From contig DACH01000017.1 of assembly GCA_002494625.1 (NCBI GenBank), positions 6,403-70,402 of the forward strand: a DNA stretch of 64,000 bases. Direction: 5' to 3'. Positions 52,449-61,810 of this stretch are shown here, piece after piece. Below the pieces are notes generated by a model. It was not told the DNA's origin, made no database searches, and was given only the letters and a program-made list of their open reading frames with translations. The position numbers and the translations under genes are program-made. Each line of letters starts with the position of its first letter. The stretch's first letter is position 1. This DNA comes from Archaeoglobus sp. UBA234 (lineage in GTDB: Archaea; Halobacteriota; Archaeoglobi; Archaeoglobales; Archaeoglobaceae).

Positions 52449-53234
52449 TCAGACTCTATATCTTTTCTCCGCAATTATTGCGGCACCTAAGGCTCCAACA
52501 ATCTGAGGTTCATCCGGAACCTTTACACTGTGGTTGATTTCCCTCTCAAGGGCTTTAACAACTCCCCTGTTCTTCGCAACCCCACCTGTCATCACCACAT
52601 CATCCTCAGCTCCAATCTGTCTCACAAGACCTCCGACTCTTTTTGCAATTGCCTCATTAAGTCCTGCCACAATGTCCTCCGACTTTTCTCCTGAGGCGAT
52701 CAGGGATATCACTTCTGACTCTGCAAAAACTGTGCATGTACTCGTGATTGATACTCTGCTTTTCGATCTATCTGCCATTTTACCCATTTCCTGAAGGTCA
52801 ACACCCAGAACTCCAGCCATTACTTCGAGAAATCTGCCAGTTCCGGCTGCACACTTATCATTCATCGTGAATTTCATCACTTTCCCTGTATCATCGAGCC
52901 TCATCACTTTGGAGTCCTGACCACCAATATCTATAACAGTGTGACACTCTGGAAAAAGGTGTTTTGCTCCGATGGCATGACATGTTATTTCCGTTACTTT
53001 CTCATCTGCAAGTTCTGCAAATGCAAGATTTCTGCCATAGCCTGTCACAACCGAATAAACTATCTCGTCCCTTTTTATTCCCGCGATCTTGATGCATTCA
53101 AATAGGGTGTTTTTACCTACATCGACTATACTGGCAGTTGTTCTCTCTATAACATAACCTGCAATCTTTCCACTCTCTTCAATTATGCAAACTTTGGTTG
53201 CGAGAGAACCTATGTCAATACCTGCATAGTACAT
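52449..53234 (-). CDS. BadF/HgdC-type ATP-dependent activator (ASKHA, 4Fe-4S)
   Basis: 261 residues. It has the ASKHA ATPase motifs YAGIDIGSLATKV at the start and TVIDIGGQDSKVM near residue 97, the two cluster-ligating cysteines in MNDKCAAGTGRF near 125 and TSTCTVFAESE near 165, and VVMTGGVAKNRGV near 220. Such homodimers push an electron with ATP into 2-hydroxyacyl-CoA dehydratases, or form subunit D of class I benzoyl-CoA reductase. No partner reductase gene is visible, so which one cannot be told. Coupling with the BamA-like gene favours an aromatic or dearomatising role. Confidence 0.82.
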   Translation of the reverse strand: MYYAGIDIGSLATKVCIIEESGKIAGYVIERTTASIVDVGKNTLFECIKIAGIKRDEIVYSVVTGYGRNLAFAELADEKVTEITCHAIGAKHLFPECHTVIDIGGQDSKVMRLDDTGKVMKFTMNDKCAAGTGRFLEVMAGVLGVDLQEMGKMADRSKSRVSITSTCTVFAESEVISLIASGEKSEDIVAGLNEAIAKRVGGLVRQIGAEDDVVMTGGVAKNRGVVKALEREINHSVKVPDEPQIVGALGAAIIAEKRYRV

Positions 53235-53560
53235 CCTTTCACCCTTCCTTACCGACTTGGTTTGCATGTTTTAAAATCTATTCCCTCAGAAACTCTACCG
53301 AGAGTATGCCAGCAAGTTCTACTCAAAGATGTGGGGATCAAAAAAGAGCACGAGAGTTCCGAGATGGCTCCAAGTGAGATGATCTCGTAGGCTGTTTATG
53401 ATGACGATATGGAAGAGTGCAACGATGTTTTAGAAAGGGTGTTAAAAGTTTTCGATTTTATATTGTTAAGTATGATTTATAAATGGTGTTTACAGTGGTA
53501 AGAATTTTTGGTAAAATTCTTAAATGATGAAAGTTTATTTTAAAGCAGAGTTAGAAAGTG
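53235..53560. promoter_or_regulatory. Divergent promoter region, activator and FixC genes
   Basis: About 325 bases separate the divergent BadF-type and fixC genes. AT-rich stretches near the fixC side (53500-53545, including TTATTTTAAAGC) are the likely TATA region. I see no gene or RNA in it. Confidence 0.25.
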
Positions 53561-54844
53561 ATGGAAATGGAGGAGAAATTTGATGCTATAATTGTTGGTG
53601 CCGGTGCATCTGGATTAGGGGCAGCTTACAGTCTTGCAAAAAGTGGATTCAATGTTGTTGTGCTTGAGAGAGGCCAGAGGATCGGAGCAAAGAATGTTTA
53701 TGGAGGAAGAATATACAGTCATGTCTTTGAAAAAGAGATTCCCGGCTTCAAAGAGGATGCTCCTGTTGAAAGGTGGGTAACAGGTGAGAGGCTTACATTC
53801 CTTGATGACTCTTCTGCTGCGACACTTGAACTCTCATCAGATTTCTCTTCAGAAAACAGTTTCATAACAACCCTTTCCAAGTTCAATGAATGGCTTGGAA
53901 AGAAAGTTGAGGAAACAGGAGGACTCGTAATTTCTGGTATAAAAGTAGATGACCTGATAATAGAGGGCAGCACAGTAAAGGGGATAGTTGCAGGAGAGGA
54001 AAGACTATTTGCAGATGTTGTGATAGATGCAGAGGGCGTAAACCCGATTCTCGCAAAAAAAGCAGGGCTGAGGGGAGACTGGAACCCACACGAGGTGGCT
54101 GTCGGAGTAAAAGAGGTGATAAAACTACCCGAAAGTGTAATAGAAGATAGATTTAATCTGAATCATGGAGAGGGAGCTGCAAACCTTTTTCTGGGTTATG
54201 CAAGCAGATATGGTTTTGGAGGTGGATTTTTATACACAGCAAAGGACACCATCTCTATTGGAGTTGTTGTCAGGGTTGATAGCGCCATTGCAAACAGAAT
54301 ATCTGTCTATGATATTGTAGAAGATTTCAGACTCCATCCCTATATCTCAAAGCTCATAAAAGATGGGAGTCCAATAGAGTACTCCGCACATCTCGTCCCA
54401 GAAGCAGGAATCCATGGTGTTCCAAAGCTCTATGGAAACGGAATTCTTCTCACTGGAGATGCTGCCGGTTTTGTTCTCAACAGAGGGTTCACAGTGAGGG
54501 GGGTTGATTTTGCCTTTCTGTCAGGAGTAATAGCAGCTGAAACGATCAGGAAAGCCCACGAGGAGGGAGATTTCTCAGCCTCAACACTCAGCCACTATGA
54601 GCAAAGACTTAAAGAGAGTGTAGTCTTCAGGGAGCTTGAGAATTTCAGAAAAGTTCCTAATTTGCTCTCCAACCTCAGGTTTTTCGAGACATACCCCAAA
54701 CTGCTCTGTGAAATTCTTAAAGATGCTTACACGGTTGGTGAGGATTCAAAAAAGATCTATCCACTACTTAAGAATAAAATGAGGGATAGGGTTTCAATGA
54801 TTACTCTTATAAGAGACATAATCTCGGTGGTGAGAAACCTATGA
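53561..54844 (+). CDS. fixC: FixC/ETF-quinone oxidoreductase-like flavoprotein
   Basis: 427 residues. FAD-binding IIVGAGASGLGAAYSLAKSG lies near the start, and a second motif GILLTGDAAGFVLNRGFTV near residue 300. It belongs to the FixC/ETF-QO family but lacks the Fe-S domain, which is supplied by fixX, overlapping at the 3' end by four bases. It passes electrons from EtfAB to quinone in EtfABCX complexes. ATG 53561 is chosen; GTG 53558 and ATG 53567 are close alternatives. Confidence 0.9.
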   Translation: MEMEEKFDAIIVGAGASGLGAAYSLAKSGFNVVVLERGQRIGAKNVYGGRIYSHVFEKEIPGFKEDAPVERWVTGERLTFLDDSSAATLELSSDFSSENSFITTLSKFNEWLGKKVEETGGLVISGIKVDDLIIEGSTVKGIVAGEERLFADVVIDAEGVNPILAKKAGLRGDWNPHEVAVGVKEVIKLPESVIEDRFNLNHGEGAANLFLGYASRYGFGGGFLYTAKDTISIGVVVRVDSAIANRISVYDIVEDFRLHPYISKLIKDGSPIEYSAHLVPEAGIHGVPKLYGNGILLTGDAAGFVLNRGFTVRGVDFAFLSGVIAAETIRKAHEEGDFSASTLSHYEQRLKESVVFRELENFRKVPNLLSNLRFFETYPKLLCEILKDAYTVGEDSKKIYPLLKNKMRDRVSMITLIRDIISVVRNL

Positions 54845-55128
54845 GTGATGGTGGAGATGAAAAGTTGTCAGTGGAGGCGAGACTGGGACTTGTTGCCTTT
54901 ACTATCGATAGTGAGCCCCATATAAGGGTAAATCAGGATGAATGCAGGAAATGCAGTCTGAAACAATGTCTCTTTGTCTGCCCTGCAAAGCTGTATACCG
55001 AGGAGGAGGGTGAGATAAAGTTCAACCATGAGGGCTGTCTCGAATGTGGGACATGCAGGATTGCCTGCCCCAAGATAGACTGGAACTATCCGAGAGGTGG
55101 TTTTGGAGCGCACTATCAGTATGGTTAA
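54841..55128 (+). CDS. fixX: Ferredoxin-like protein FixX
   Basis: 95 residues. Two cysteine motifs, DECRKCSLKQCLFVCPAK near residue 37 and CLECGTCRIACPK near residue 66, match the FixX/ETF-QO ferredoxin domain, which holds one 4Fe-4S cluster or two. It should relay electrons between FixC FAD and the membrane quinone pool. Overlap with fixC means coupled synthesis. The acyl-CoA dehydrogenase gene follows after 106 bases. Confidence 0.92.
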   Translation: MSDGGDEKLSVEARLGLVAFTIDSEPHIRVNQDECRKCSLKQCLFVCPAKLYTEEEGEIKFNHEGCLECGTCRIACPKIDWNYPRGGFGAHYQYG

Positions 55129-55234
55129 GGGCTGTGATAAGCAATTTCACAGTCTCTTTCAATCCGAAAGCTTTAAGAAAGTATCAATCTTAAAAAATTA
55201 AAAATTAAGAATTGAGTTCTGGGAGGTTTTGTGT

Positions 55235-56497
55235 ATGGAAAGGGTTTTAGAGTACCCGAAAGATCCGATTGTGACCTTTTCTAAGGAAGAGGAACTATGG
55301 AGGAATATGGTTAGAGAATTCTGTCAGAAATACATTGAACCAAAATGGATTGAGGTTGATATTGAAGCTGAAAAGGATCCAATGAACATTCCTGTCGATC
55401 TGATAAAGAAAATGGGGCAGCAGGGGTTGTTCTGCATACCATGTAGCGAAGAATACGGCGGGCAAGGAGGGACCTACACGATGGCAACCATAGCAACTGA
55501 AGAGATAGCCTATGCTGATCCATCTGTCGCTCTCGCTGTTTATGCTCTGCTAAATAATGGCTGGCCCTATGCTCTCGAACTTTTTGGAAGCGATGAGATT
55601 TGCCAGGAGATTCTTCCAGAAGTTGCAAAGGGGGATGCTTTCTTCGGTATAGCTTCGACAGAACCCCAAGGTGGCTCTGATGTGGCTGGAATAAGGACGA
55701 CCGCTACAAAGAAGGGAGATGTATATGTTTTCAATGGAGAGAAGGCTTACATCAGTGGAGTTGGTGAGGTGCAAAAACTGGCATGGGGTGGAGGCTGGTT
55801 CCTGATAGCAAGAACGGGAGAGGCTGGACATAAAGGGCTTTCAGCCTTCGCATTACTGGCAAGAAAGAACGGGGAGCTTAATGATGGATGGAATCCCACG
55901 CTCTACGAGGATATTGGAAGGCACGGGCTGACAACTGGTGGCTTTATACTGGATAACTTCGAACTTGAAAGCAAATACCTCATAGGAGAGGAGGGTAAGG
56001 GATTTTATCATGTGATGGAGGGGTTCAACTTAGCAAGAATAGTTGTTGCCGCAGCAACTGTGGGTGCGGCAAGATGGTTGCTTGAGAAAGCTGTAGAATG
56101 GTTCAGAAACAGAAAACTCTTTGGCAGAAACATATCCTCCTTCCAGGGTGTAAGCTTCAAGTTTGCCGAGCTTTATGCCAGATGGGAAGCTGCAAGATAC
56201 TTCGTTTACAGGGCTTCAAGACTTGCAGATAAGATTTATATGGAAAAAGACCCGAGTCTGAGCCCTAAGGATCTGAATGTGCCTGTGGCACTTGCAAAGA
56301 ATTATGGTCCCGAAACATGTGTTGATTTAGCAGAGGAGGTTATGAAGTGGTATGGAGCTTATGCCTATACTAAGGAGGCTCCGATATTCAGAGCCTGGCT
56401 CGGGCCATTTTCCTATGTGATTGGAGCTGAAGGGGCGCAGAACATAATGAAAGTAATTATAGCAAGAGATATCATCGGCAAAGAGTTCATAAGGTAA
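55235..56497 (+). CDS. Acyl-CoA dehydrogenase
   Basis: 420 residues. The FAD-binding middle domain shows IASTEPQGGSDVAGIRTTA near residue 130 and HVMEGFNLARIVVAAATVGA near 265. The base Glu is probably that of IGAEGAQNIM near residue 395. GGAGG lies eight bases before ATG 55235. It removes two hydrogens from an acyl-CoA and passes the electrons to EtfAB, encoded 14 bases downstream. Chain length or cyclic substrate is not evident; context of a BamA-like hydrolase makes alicyclic acyl-CoAs possible. Confidence 0.93.
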   Translation: MERVLEYPKDPIVTFSKEEELWRNMVREFCQKYIEPKWIEVDIEAEKDPMNIPVDLIKKMGQQGLFCIPCSEEYGGQGGTYTMATIATEEIAYADPSVALAVYALLNNGWPYALELFGSDEICQEILPEVAKGDAFFGIASTEPQGGSDVAGIRTTATKKGDVYVFNGEKAYISGVGEVQKLAWGGGWFLIARTGEAGHKGLSAFALLARKNGELNDGWNPTLYEDIGRHGLTTGGFILDNFELESKYLIGEEGKGFYHVMEGFNLARIVVAAATVGAARWLLEKAVEWFRNRKLFGRNISSFQGVSFKFAELYARWEAARYFVYRASRLADKIYMEKDPSLSPKDLNVPVALAKNYGPETCVDLAEEVMKWYGAYAYTKEAPIFRAWLGPFSYVIGAEGAQNIMKVIIARDIIGKEFIR

Positions 56498-56511
56498 ACC
56501 ATGGTGATACC

Positions 56512-57282
56512 ATGGACATCATCGTTTGCGTCAAGCAGTCCTACGACGTCCAGCAAATCAAGTTTGATCCAAAAACAGGGGAGCCAATGCTTGCTGGAGC
56601 ACCAAGAAAAATGAGTGATATGGACAGGAGAGCACTTGAAGAGGCTCTAAGAATCAGAGAAAAAGTTGGAGGGGTTGTGAAAACTGTCAGTATTGGAACA
56701 CCTGATTCAAGGGATGTTGTTAAGGAGATCTATGCAATGGGGGCTGATGAAGCCTACATTTTAACGGATTTAAAGCTTGAAAAGGCTGACCCCGATGTGA
56801 CTGCGAGACTCCTCTCAGAGATGATAAAAAAGATTGGGAACTATGATCTTATTTTAAGTGGTGCCGCCTCAACAGATGGTTACAGCTGGCAGGTTCCTGC
56901 CAAGGTTGCAGCACATCTCAATCTCCCTTTTTTGCCAAATGCCATCTCAATTAATGTGAATGATGCAGTTATGGTTGATTGTGATCTGGGAGATGCGATA
57001 TACGACTACAAAGCACCTCTCCCATGCATGGTATCAGTTTCACTTGAAATAAACGAGCCCAGAATACCAACCCTCTCTGCCATTCTCAAAGCTTCGAGAA
57101 AGCCGTTCACAGAGTTCCACATAAAGGATTTTGAAGTCGATTTATCGCCAGAACTTGAGGTCATAAGCACAGCCATGCCAAAAGTAGCGAGAAAGAACTT
57201 CATTGTTGATGCTTCAGATGCATCAAAGCTGGACGAAGTAAGGAAGATTGTAGATGAATTGAGAAAAGAGAATGTGATTTAG
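56512..57282 (+). CDS. etfB: Electron transfer flavoprotein beta subunit
   Basis: 256 residues. Landmarks are IIVCVKQSYDVQQIKFDPKT at the start, ALEEALRIREK near 42 and YAMGADEAYILTD near residue 75, then LILSGAASTDGYSWQVPAK near 120. The AMGADEAYILTD segment resembles bifurcating EtfB, but the GADTLATS loop that holds the second FAD there is KADPDVTAR here, so bifurcation is uncertain. It is followed by etfA after eight bases. Confidence 0.92.
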   Translation: MDIIVCVKQSYDVQQIKFDPKTGEPMLAGAPRKMSDMDRRALEEALRIREKVGGVVKTVSIGTPDSRDVVKEIYAMGADEAYILTDLKLEKADPDVTARLLSEMIKKIGNYDLILSGAASTDGYSWQVPAKVAAHLNLPFLPNAISINVNDAVMVDCDLGDAIYDYKAPLPCMVSVSLEINEPRIPTLSAILKASRKPFTEFHIKDFEVDLSPELEVISTAMPKVARKNFIVDASDASKLDEVRKIVDELRKENVI

Positions 57283-57290
57283 GTGATAGC

Positions 57291-58220
57291 ATGGAAGTAA
57301 TGATCTACTCCGAGGATTTTAGAATTTTCAGAGAGCTTGTATCTGCTGCAGAAAGCCTAAAACCCGACAGGATTAGTGCCGCAGTCATAGGAGAGAGGAG
57401 TTTTGCAGAGGAGGCAAGAGGCTTCTGTGACAGGGTTTTATTTGTGGAGAGTGAACTGGATTATTCTCCCTCCGAATATGCCGAGATGCTATATCAGGCT
57501 GTGAATTCTTCTGATCCGCAGGTTTTGCTGGTTGGCGGTACTGCAAAGGGTACTCCCGTAGCCGCAATGGTTTCTGTTATGGTCGGAGAGCCCTGTGCAA
57601 CCGAGGTAACAGATTTGAAATTAACCGAAGAGGGGTTAATTGTAAAAAGGGCTTCCTTTGGAGGTGTTGCAATCTCCGATGTCAAGGTTGGTAAGAGGCT
57701 CTTTGACAGAATTGCTTCTCCAAAAATAGCTTGCATAAAACCGGGCTTTTTCACACCCGCTGAGAAGACAAAGAATGGAGAGATAGAGAAAATAAAGCCA
57801 GAAGTGAAAAAGCGGGTAGAAATTTTAGAAATCAGAGAGAAAGAGGTAGGAGAGGGGTTTGAGGATGCAGATATCATAGTTGTAGCTGGAAGGGGCGTAA
57901 AGAAGAAAGAGGATCTCTCCCTGATTGAAGAGCTTGCGAAACTGCTTGGAGGGGTTGCTGGAGTGACGAGGCCTCTTTCAGCCGATTTACACTGGGCTCC
58001 AAACTGGATTGGTATGTCAGGTATTCCTGTCAAGCCGAAACTCTATATAGGCGTAGGAGTTTCTGGGCAGATCCAGCACATAGCAGGGATCAGAAACTCA
58101 AAAATCATCATGGCTATAAACATCGACCCCCAGGCTCCAATTTTCGAGCATGCCGATTACGGTATAATCGGGGATTTATACAAGGTAGTTCCAAAGATGA
58201 TTGAAATTTTAAAGAGCTAA
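57291..58220 (+). CDS. etfA: Electron transfer flavoprotein alpha subunit
   Basis: 309 residues. The C-terminal FAD domain has VVAGRGVKKKEDLSLIEELA near residue 195, GVTRPLSADLHWAPNWIGMSG near 220 and IGVGVSGQIQHIAGI near residue 255, then IFEHADYGIIGD. It holds the main FAD and pairs with EtfB. The five genes fixC, fixX, acd, etfB and etfA form one strand-wise block. Confidence 0.94.
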   Translation: MEVMIYSEDFRIFRELVSAAESLKPDRISAAVIGERSFAEEARGFCDRVLFVESELDYSPSEYAEMLYQAVNSSDPQVLLVGGTAKGTPVAAMVSVMVGEPCATEVTDLKLTEEGLIVKRASFGGVAISDVKVGKRLFDRIASPKIACIKPGFFTPAEKTKNGEIEKIKPEVKKRVEILEIREKEVGEGFEDADIIVVAGRGVKKKEDLSLIEELAKLLGGVAGVTRPLSADLHWAPNWIGMSGIPVKPKLYIGVGVSGQIQHIAGIRNSKIIMAINIDPQAPIFEHADYGIIGDLYKVVPKMIEILKS

Positions 58221-58340
58221 TTTTTTCTTCCCATTCAATCAAACTTTTTTGAGAATGTGTCTGATTCAGTCATCTGGAGGTTATCAGCCCCACATTTAAT
58301 GGCAGTTATCTACTGGTGGTTCTACCTACTGTTATCCATG

Positions 58341-59606
58341 TTATCGTCGTATCATCACAACCAATCCAGCGAGTGTCCCTCCAACAATAACCACTGTAAG
58401 AAATGCTGCAACAGGATTGAATTCTCGCATGTTAGCCTCAGATTCTTTCTCCACTGTGCTAGCTATGTTACTGATTTCCTCAGTTTCGGTTTCAGATACT
58501 TTCACCGGTTTTTCGACTTCAGCCTTTTCTCCACCAAGACTGAGCCTGAATACCGGCAAACTAACATTTCCTGATTTCAGTAACTCTTCAAATTCATAGT
58601 CCGATCTGTTCATCGCATCGAAAATCTCAACCTCCTTTTCTGCCTTCAGCTCAACTATCGCTTTCCTGTCCCCTCCAACTACAACTTTTTTCTTCACGGT
58701 CTCCGAGATGAACCAGATTGTGTGATTTGCTGGTGCTTCAACAATTACCTTTGCAATTCCATCACCATACTCAATAAGTTCAGCCCTCAAGAAGCTTTCT
58801 TTAATTTTAAGAGGGAGTTTCAGGATGTCCGTTGCATTTCCATGCACCACCAGCACGATAATGCTATAATCTCCCGGATCCAGCCAGGTATCCCTCACCA
58901 TAAGTTCACATCTCTCCGATGTTGTGCTACTCCTCACTTTTACCTCCCTGTTACTGTTGTAAAGGGTGATCTTAACCTCATAACCTTTCATGTTGGTGGT
59001 GATATTGATCAACAACGGTTCTCCCTGATAGATTTCCGGATTAAATTTTACGGAGCGGATTTTGAATCCCTCAACATAAACACTGGTTTCAGTAAGCAGA
59101 GTACTTCCCAGATATACCCTTAAAGAGTGCAATCCCTCCTTCGCATTAAATGATATGTTGAATCTACCATCTTTAACCTCAACCTCCTTCTCAGCACTTC
59201 CATCCCCTTCCAGCACCACCTTCAACCTGTATCCATCCGGAAGGTTCGTTTCTCCAGAAATGCTGAGGTTTCCTTCAACCCTCGAAAGAATTTCAAGTCT
59301 GACAAACGGTTCAATCTGAATCAACCTGATATCTTCAACAGTCTCTCCTCTTTCATCAGCAGCAAAAATTGTGTACTCCCCTGCTGATAGGTTAAAAGTT
59401 GGAATTGAAACAGTTCCAGATGTAACTTTCGATTCCCATACAACCGTCTCATTTATGAGCTGAACCGTCGCATTTCCCACTGCATAAAGTTTGAAGGTTA
59501 TATTCTCTCCTGTAACAAATTCTGTCTTCTCGATTTCGATTATTATTGCCGAAACTGGAATTGCAGAAATCATCAAAGCAAGCAGGAGAATTAAAGCCCA
59601 TCTCAT
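58341..59606 (-). CDS. Surface protein with N-terminal signal and C-terminal membrane anchor
   Basis: 421 residues. A signal peptide (ALILLLALMISAIPVSA) is followed by repeated beta-rich domains with Asn-X-Ser/Thr sites (NATVQLINETV, NLSISGETNLP, RFNISFNAKEG), then a Ser/Glu-rich linker and a C-terminal membrane helix (AAFLTVVIVGGTLAGLVVMI). The arrangement is that of an archaeal cell-surface or S-layer-associated protein. The family is not recognised. It ends 120 bases from etfA on the opposite strand. Confidence 0.7.
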   Translation of the reverse strand: MRWALILLLALMISAIPVSAIIIEIEKTEFVTGENITFKLYAVGNATVQLINETVVWESKVTSGTVSIPTFNLSAGEYTIFAADERGETVEDIRLIQIEPFVRLEILSRVEGNLSISGETNLPDGYRLKVVLEGDGSAEKEVEVKDGRFNISFNAKEGLHSLRVYLGSTLLTETSVYVEGFKIRSVKFNPEIYQGEPLLINITTNMKGYEVKITLYNSNREVKVRSSTTSERCELMVRDTWLDPGDYSIIVLVVHGNATDILKLPLKIKESFLRAELIEYGDGIAKVIVEAPANHTIWFISETVKKKVVVGGDRKAIVELKAEKEVEIFDAMNRSDYEFEELLKSGNVSLPVFRLSLGGEKAEVEKPVKVSETETEEISNIASTVEKESEANMREFNPVAAFLTVVIVGGTLAGLVVMIRR

Positions 59607-59749
59607 TCTTTCCCTCCTCCCTTAGTTGAACTTTTATAATAAAAAACCATCGATGCTGTTTTTATGCAATTCTTACTCTACATTTTTAGAATTATTTTAT
59701 ATTTGTCTGAGAAAAATTTATTTTGGTTTTATTTTTAAAGCCCGGGAAA

Positions 59750-59760
59750 CCTTTATAAAG
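59750..59760 (+). promoter_or_regulatory. TATA-like box of the slipin gene
   Basis: CCTTTATAAAG lies 16 bases before ATG 59766 and about 25 before the ATGs at 59775 and 59781. The spacing suggests one of the later ATGs may be the true leaderless start. Confidence 0.45.
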
Positions 59761-59765
59761 AAAAC

Positions 59766-60551
59766 ATGAGAGTTATGCTCATGGTTGACCTTGCACTGAT
59801 AGGAATTGGAATCGTACTCGCACTCTTTGTCATCTCAGGAATCAAGGTTGTAAAAGAGTACGAAAGAGGTGTGATTTTCAGATTGGGGAGGCTCGTTGGA
59901 GCAAGAGGTCCCGGGCTGTTTTTCGTGATACCTGTACTCGAGAACATGCAGATTGTGGATTTGAGAACTGTCACATACGATGTGCCCGCTCAGGAAGTCG
60001 TAACCAGAGATAATGTGACTGTCAGGGTTAACGCCGTTGTTTACTACAGAGTTGTAGACCCTGAAAGAGCTATTACAGAGGTTTTCGATTTCAGATTTGC
60101 AACCTCTCAAATTGCTCAGACAACTTTAAGGAGCGTTATAGGCCAGGCAGAGCTTGATGAGGTTCTTTCAGAAAGGGATAAACTCAACACAGAATTGCAG
60201 CAGATTATTGACGAGGCTACGAATCCATGGGGAATAAAGGTCTCAGCTGTAGAGATAAAAGATGTTGAACTCCCCAAAGAAATGCAGAGAGCAATGGCAA
60301 TGCAGGCAGAAGCAGAGAGGGAGAGGAGAGCCAAGGTTATCAGGGCTGATGGAGAGCTTCAGGCTGCTATGAAGCTCAAAGAAGCCTCAACCATCATGAT
60401 GGAGAGTAAAGGAGCCATGATGCTCAGAATACTGCAAACGATAAATGAAGCTGCTGCTGACCAGGCAACCAAGATTGTTTTCCCGATTCCGATAGAGATC
60501 TTAGAGTATTTCAAACTTCCATCCACAGAGAAGGAGAAGAAATCGGATTGA
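59766..60551 (+). CDS. Slipin / stomatin-like SPFH protein
   Basis: 261 residues. An N-terminal membrane helix (LALIGIGIVLALFVISGI) is followed by the SPFH/band-7 domain (VVKEYERGVIFRLGRLVGAR, GPGLFFVIPVLENMQIVDLR, VTVRVNAVVYYRV) and a coiled-coil tail (MQAEAERERRAKVIRADGEL). It forms membrane-associated oligomers. The usual partner NfeD is not next to it. Start codons at 59775 or 59781 fit the promoter better than 59766. Confidence 0.92.
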   Translation: MRVMLMVDLALIGIGIVLALFVISGIKVVKEYERGVIFRLGRLVGARGPGLFFVIPVLENMQIVDLRTVTYDVPAQEVVTRDNVTVRVNAVVYYRVVDPERAITEVFDFRFATSQIAQTTLRSVIGQAELDEVLSERDKLNTELQQIIDEATNPWGIKVSAVEIKDVELPKEMQRAMAMQAEAERERRAKVIRADGELQAAMKLKEASTIMMESKGAMMLRILQTINEAAADQATKIVFPIPIEILEYFKLPSTEKEKKSD

Positions 60552-60793
60552 TTTTTTTATATGTGCATTTTCTCATTTTTTTTCGCTATCTGTATTAAAA
60601 AGAAGAACCCAGATGGTGTGTCTTGACGACATTCTTTCTCATTTGATTGGATCTGGGCTTTTCCTTATTCTCTTGTGTTACCACTGGCTTTATTGAGGAT
60701 TGAGGGGTTTATTCTATTTGAAGGGGACTAACTCCTGCCATTCTTTCCGTTGCTCACCACTACCCAATGGTTTAAATTATTCATCGATTTATT
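60552..60793. other. Convergent intergenic region, no gene seen
   Basis: Between the slipin stop and the methyltransferase stop there are T-rich tracts (60551-60557, 60577-60584) that would serve as terminators. A 7-bp inverted repeat, CCCAGAT/ATCTGGG, lies at 60608-60614 and 60651-60657. A 62-codon plus-strand frame from 60700 runs antisense into the methyltransferase and is not supported. Confidence 0.3.
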
Positions 60794-61801
60794 TTATCCA
60801 GTTTTTTTATTTAATACTATGTAAATTTTTCTTTCGAGATTTTTGTGAACTCGCTGGAGCAACACATTCTCAATCTGGAAGTTCTTGATTTCCTCAAATC
60901 TTTCCAAGTTTATATTCGTAACAAGCACAGCCCTTCTTCCACCTCTCAGAATGCGAGATATCTCTGCAAGCGAATTTTCATAAAGCTCTTCAATTTTTCC
61001 AATACTCTTTGATGACCTCAGATAAGGATAGTCCGTGACAACTGCATTGAAAGATGAGTCCTGGAAGGGCAAATTTCTGGCATCTCCAAGCATAATATTT
61101 GATGGAAGATTATAATACCTCAAATTCCTCATACAACCCTCAGCAATCCATCTGTATCCCTCAACACCCACAAACTTCAAACCCATCAACCCGGCTTCAA
61201 CAAGAACAGTTCCTGTTCCACACATCGGATCAAGAATCGCTCCCTCCTTTATCCCAGTTATATTTATCAAACTTCTTGCAAACCTCGGAAGAAGAGCACC
61301 AGGTTTAAAAAAAGGTTTTTTGTCAGGTCTCCTCTCAAGAAACTGTTTTGTTTCCGTTATGCTATTTAGAATTCCAACATGACACAAACTGGATACATAT
61401 ACCTTCACAACCATCTCTGGGTTTCTTAAATCAATCCTGTTCCCTTTTCTCCATAGAATTTCCCCGAGCTTCTTCTCAAGGTCAGTGGACTTAAATTCAA
61501 ACTTCTTAGAGCTGTCCCTCAATTTTTTTACCCGTACACAAACCCTTTTTCCCCTGATGTCAAGCTCATTCACTGCCTTTTCTACCTCACTCAAATCCAC
61601 AGATGCGTGGTGATTGAAAGTTTCCCTCACCATTGCAAGCCTCTTAAAGAATCCTTCTCCCGGTTCCTCTCTTGTATCTAAGATAAGTATTCTGCCATCC
61701 CTCATTACCTCCTCAGAAGTGGTAAATGAATCAAGTAGATTTCTGACTTCAAAATAGCCAAAATCAGAGAGATCTCCGAGAAGAAGAAAACCAAATCTCA
61801 T
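60794..61801 (-). CDS. tRNA (guanine-N2)-methyltransferase, TrmG10/Trm11 type
   Basis: 335 residues. The N-terminal THUMP-containing part precedes a Rossmann methyltransferase with ILDPMCGTGTVLVEAGLMG near residue 195 and FVGVEGYRWIAEGCMRNL following. The catalytic motif usually written DPPY is TDYPY here, near residue 260. The family dimethylates G10 of tRNA. ATG 61801 is chosen; TTG 61807 precedes it. It is 9 bases after SRP19. Confidence 0.85.
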   Translation of the reverse strand: MRFGFLLLGDLSDFGYFEVRNLLDSFTTSEEVMRDGRILILDTREEPGEGFFKRLAMVRETFNHHASVDLSEVEKAVNELDIRGKRVCVRVKKLRDSSKKFEFKSTDLEKKLGEILWRKGNRIDLRNPEMVVKVYVSSLCHVGILNSITETKQFLERRPDKKPFFKPGALLPRFARSLINITGIKEGAILDPMCGTGTVLVEAGLMGLKFVGVEGYRWIAEGCMRNLRYYNLPSNIMLGDARNLPFQDSSFNAVVTDYPYLRSSKSIGKIEELYENSLAEISRILRGGRRAVLVTNINLERFEEIKNFQIENVLLQRVHKNLERKIYIVLNKKTG

Positions 61802-61810
61802 TTTCAACAG

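Noticed and set aside
60608..60657. 7-bp inverted repeat downstream of the slipin gene
   Set aside because: A 36-base loop and short arms make it weak; the T-tracts alone can explain termination.
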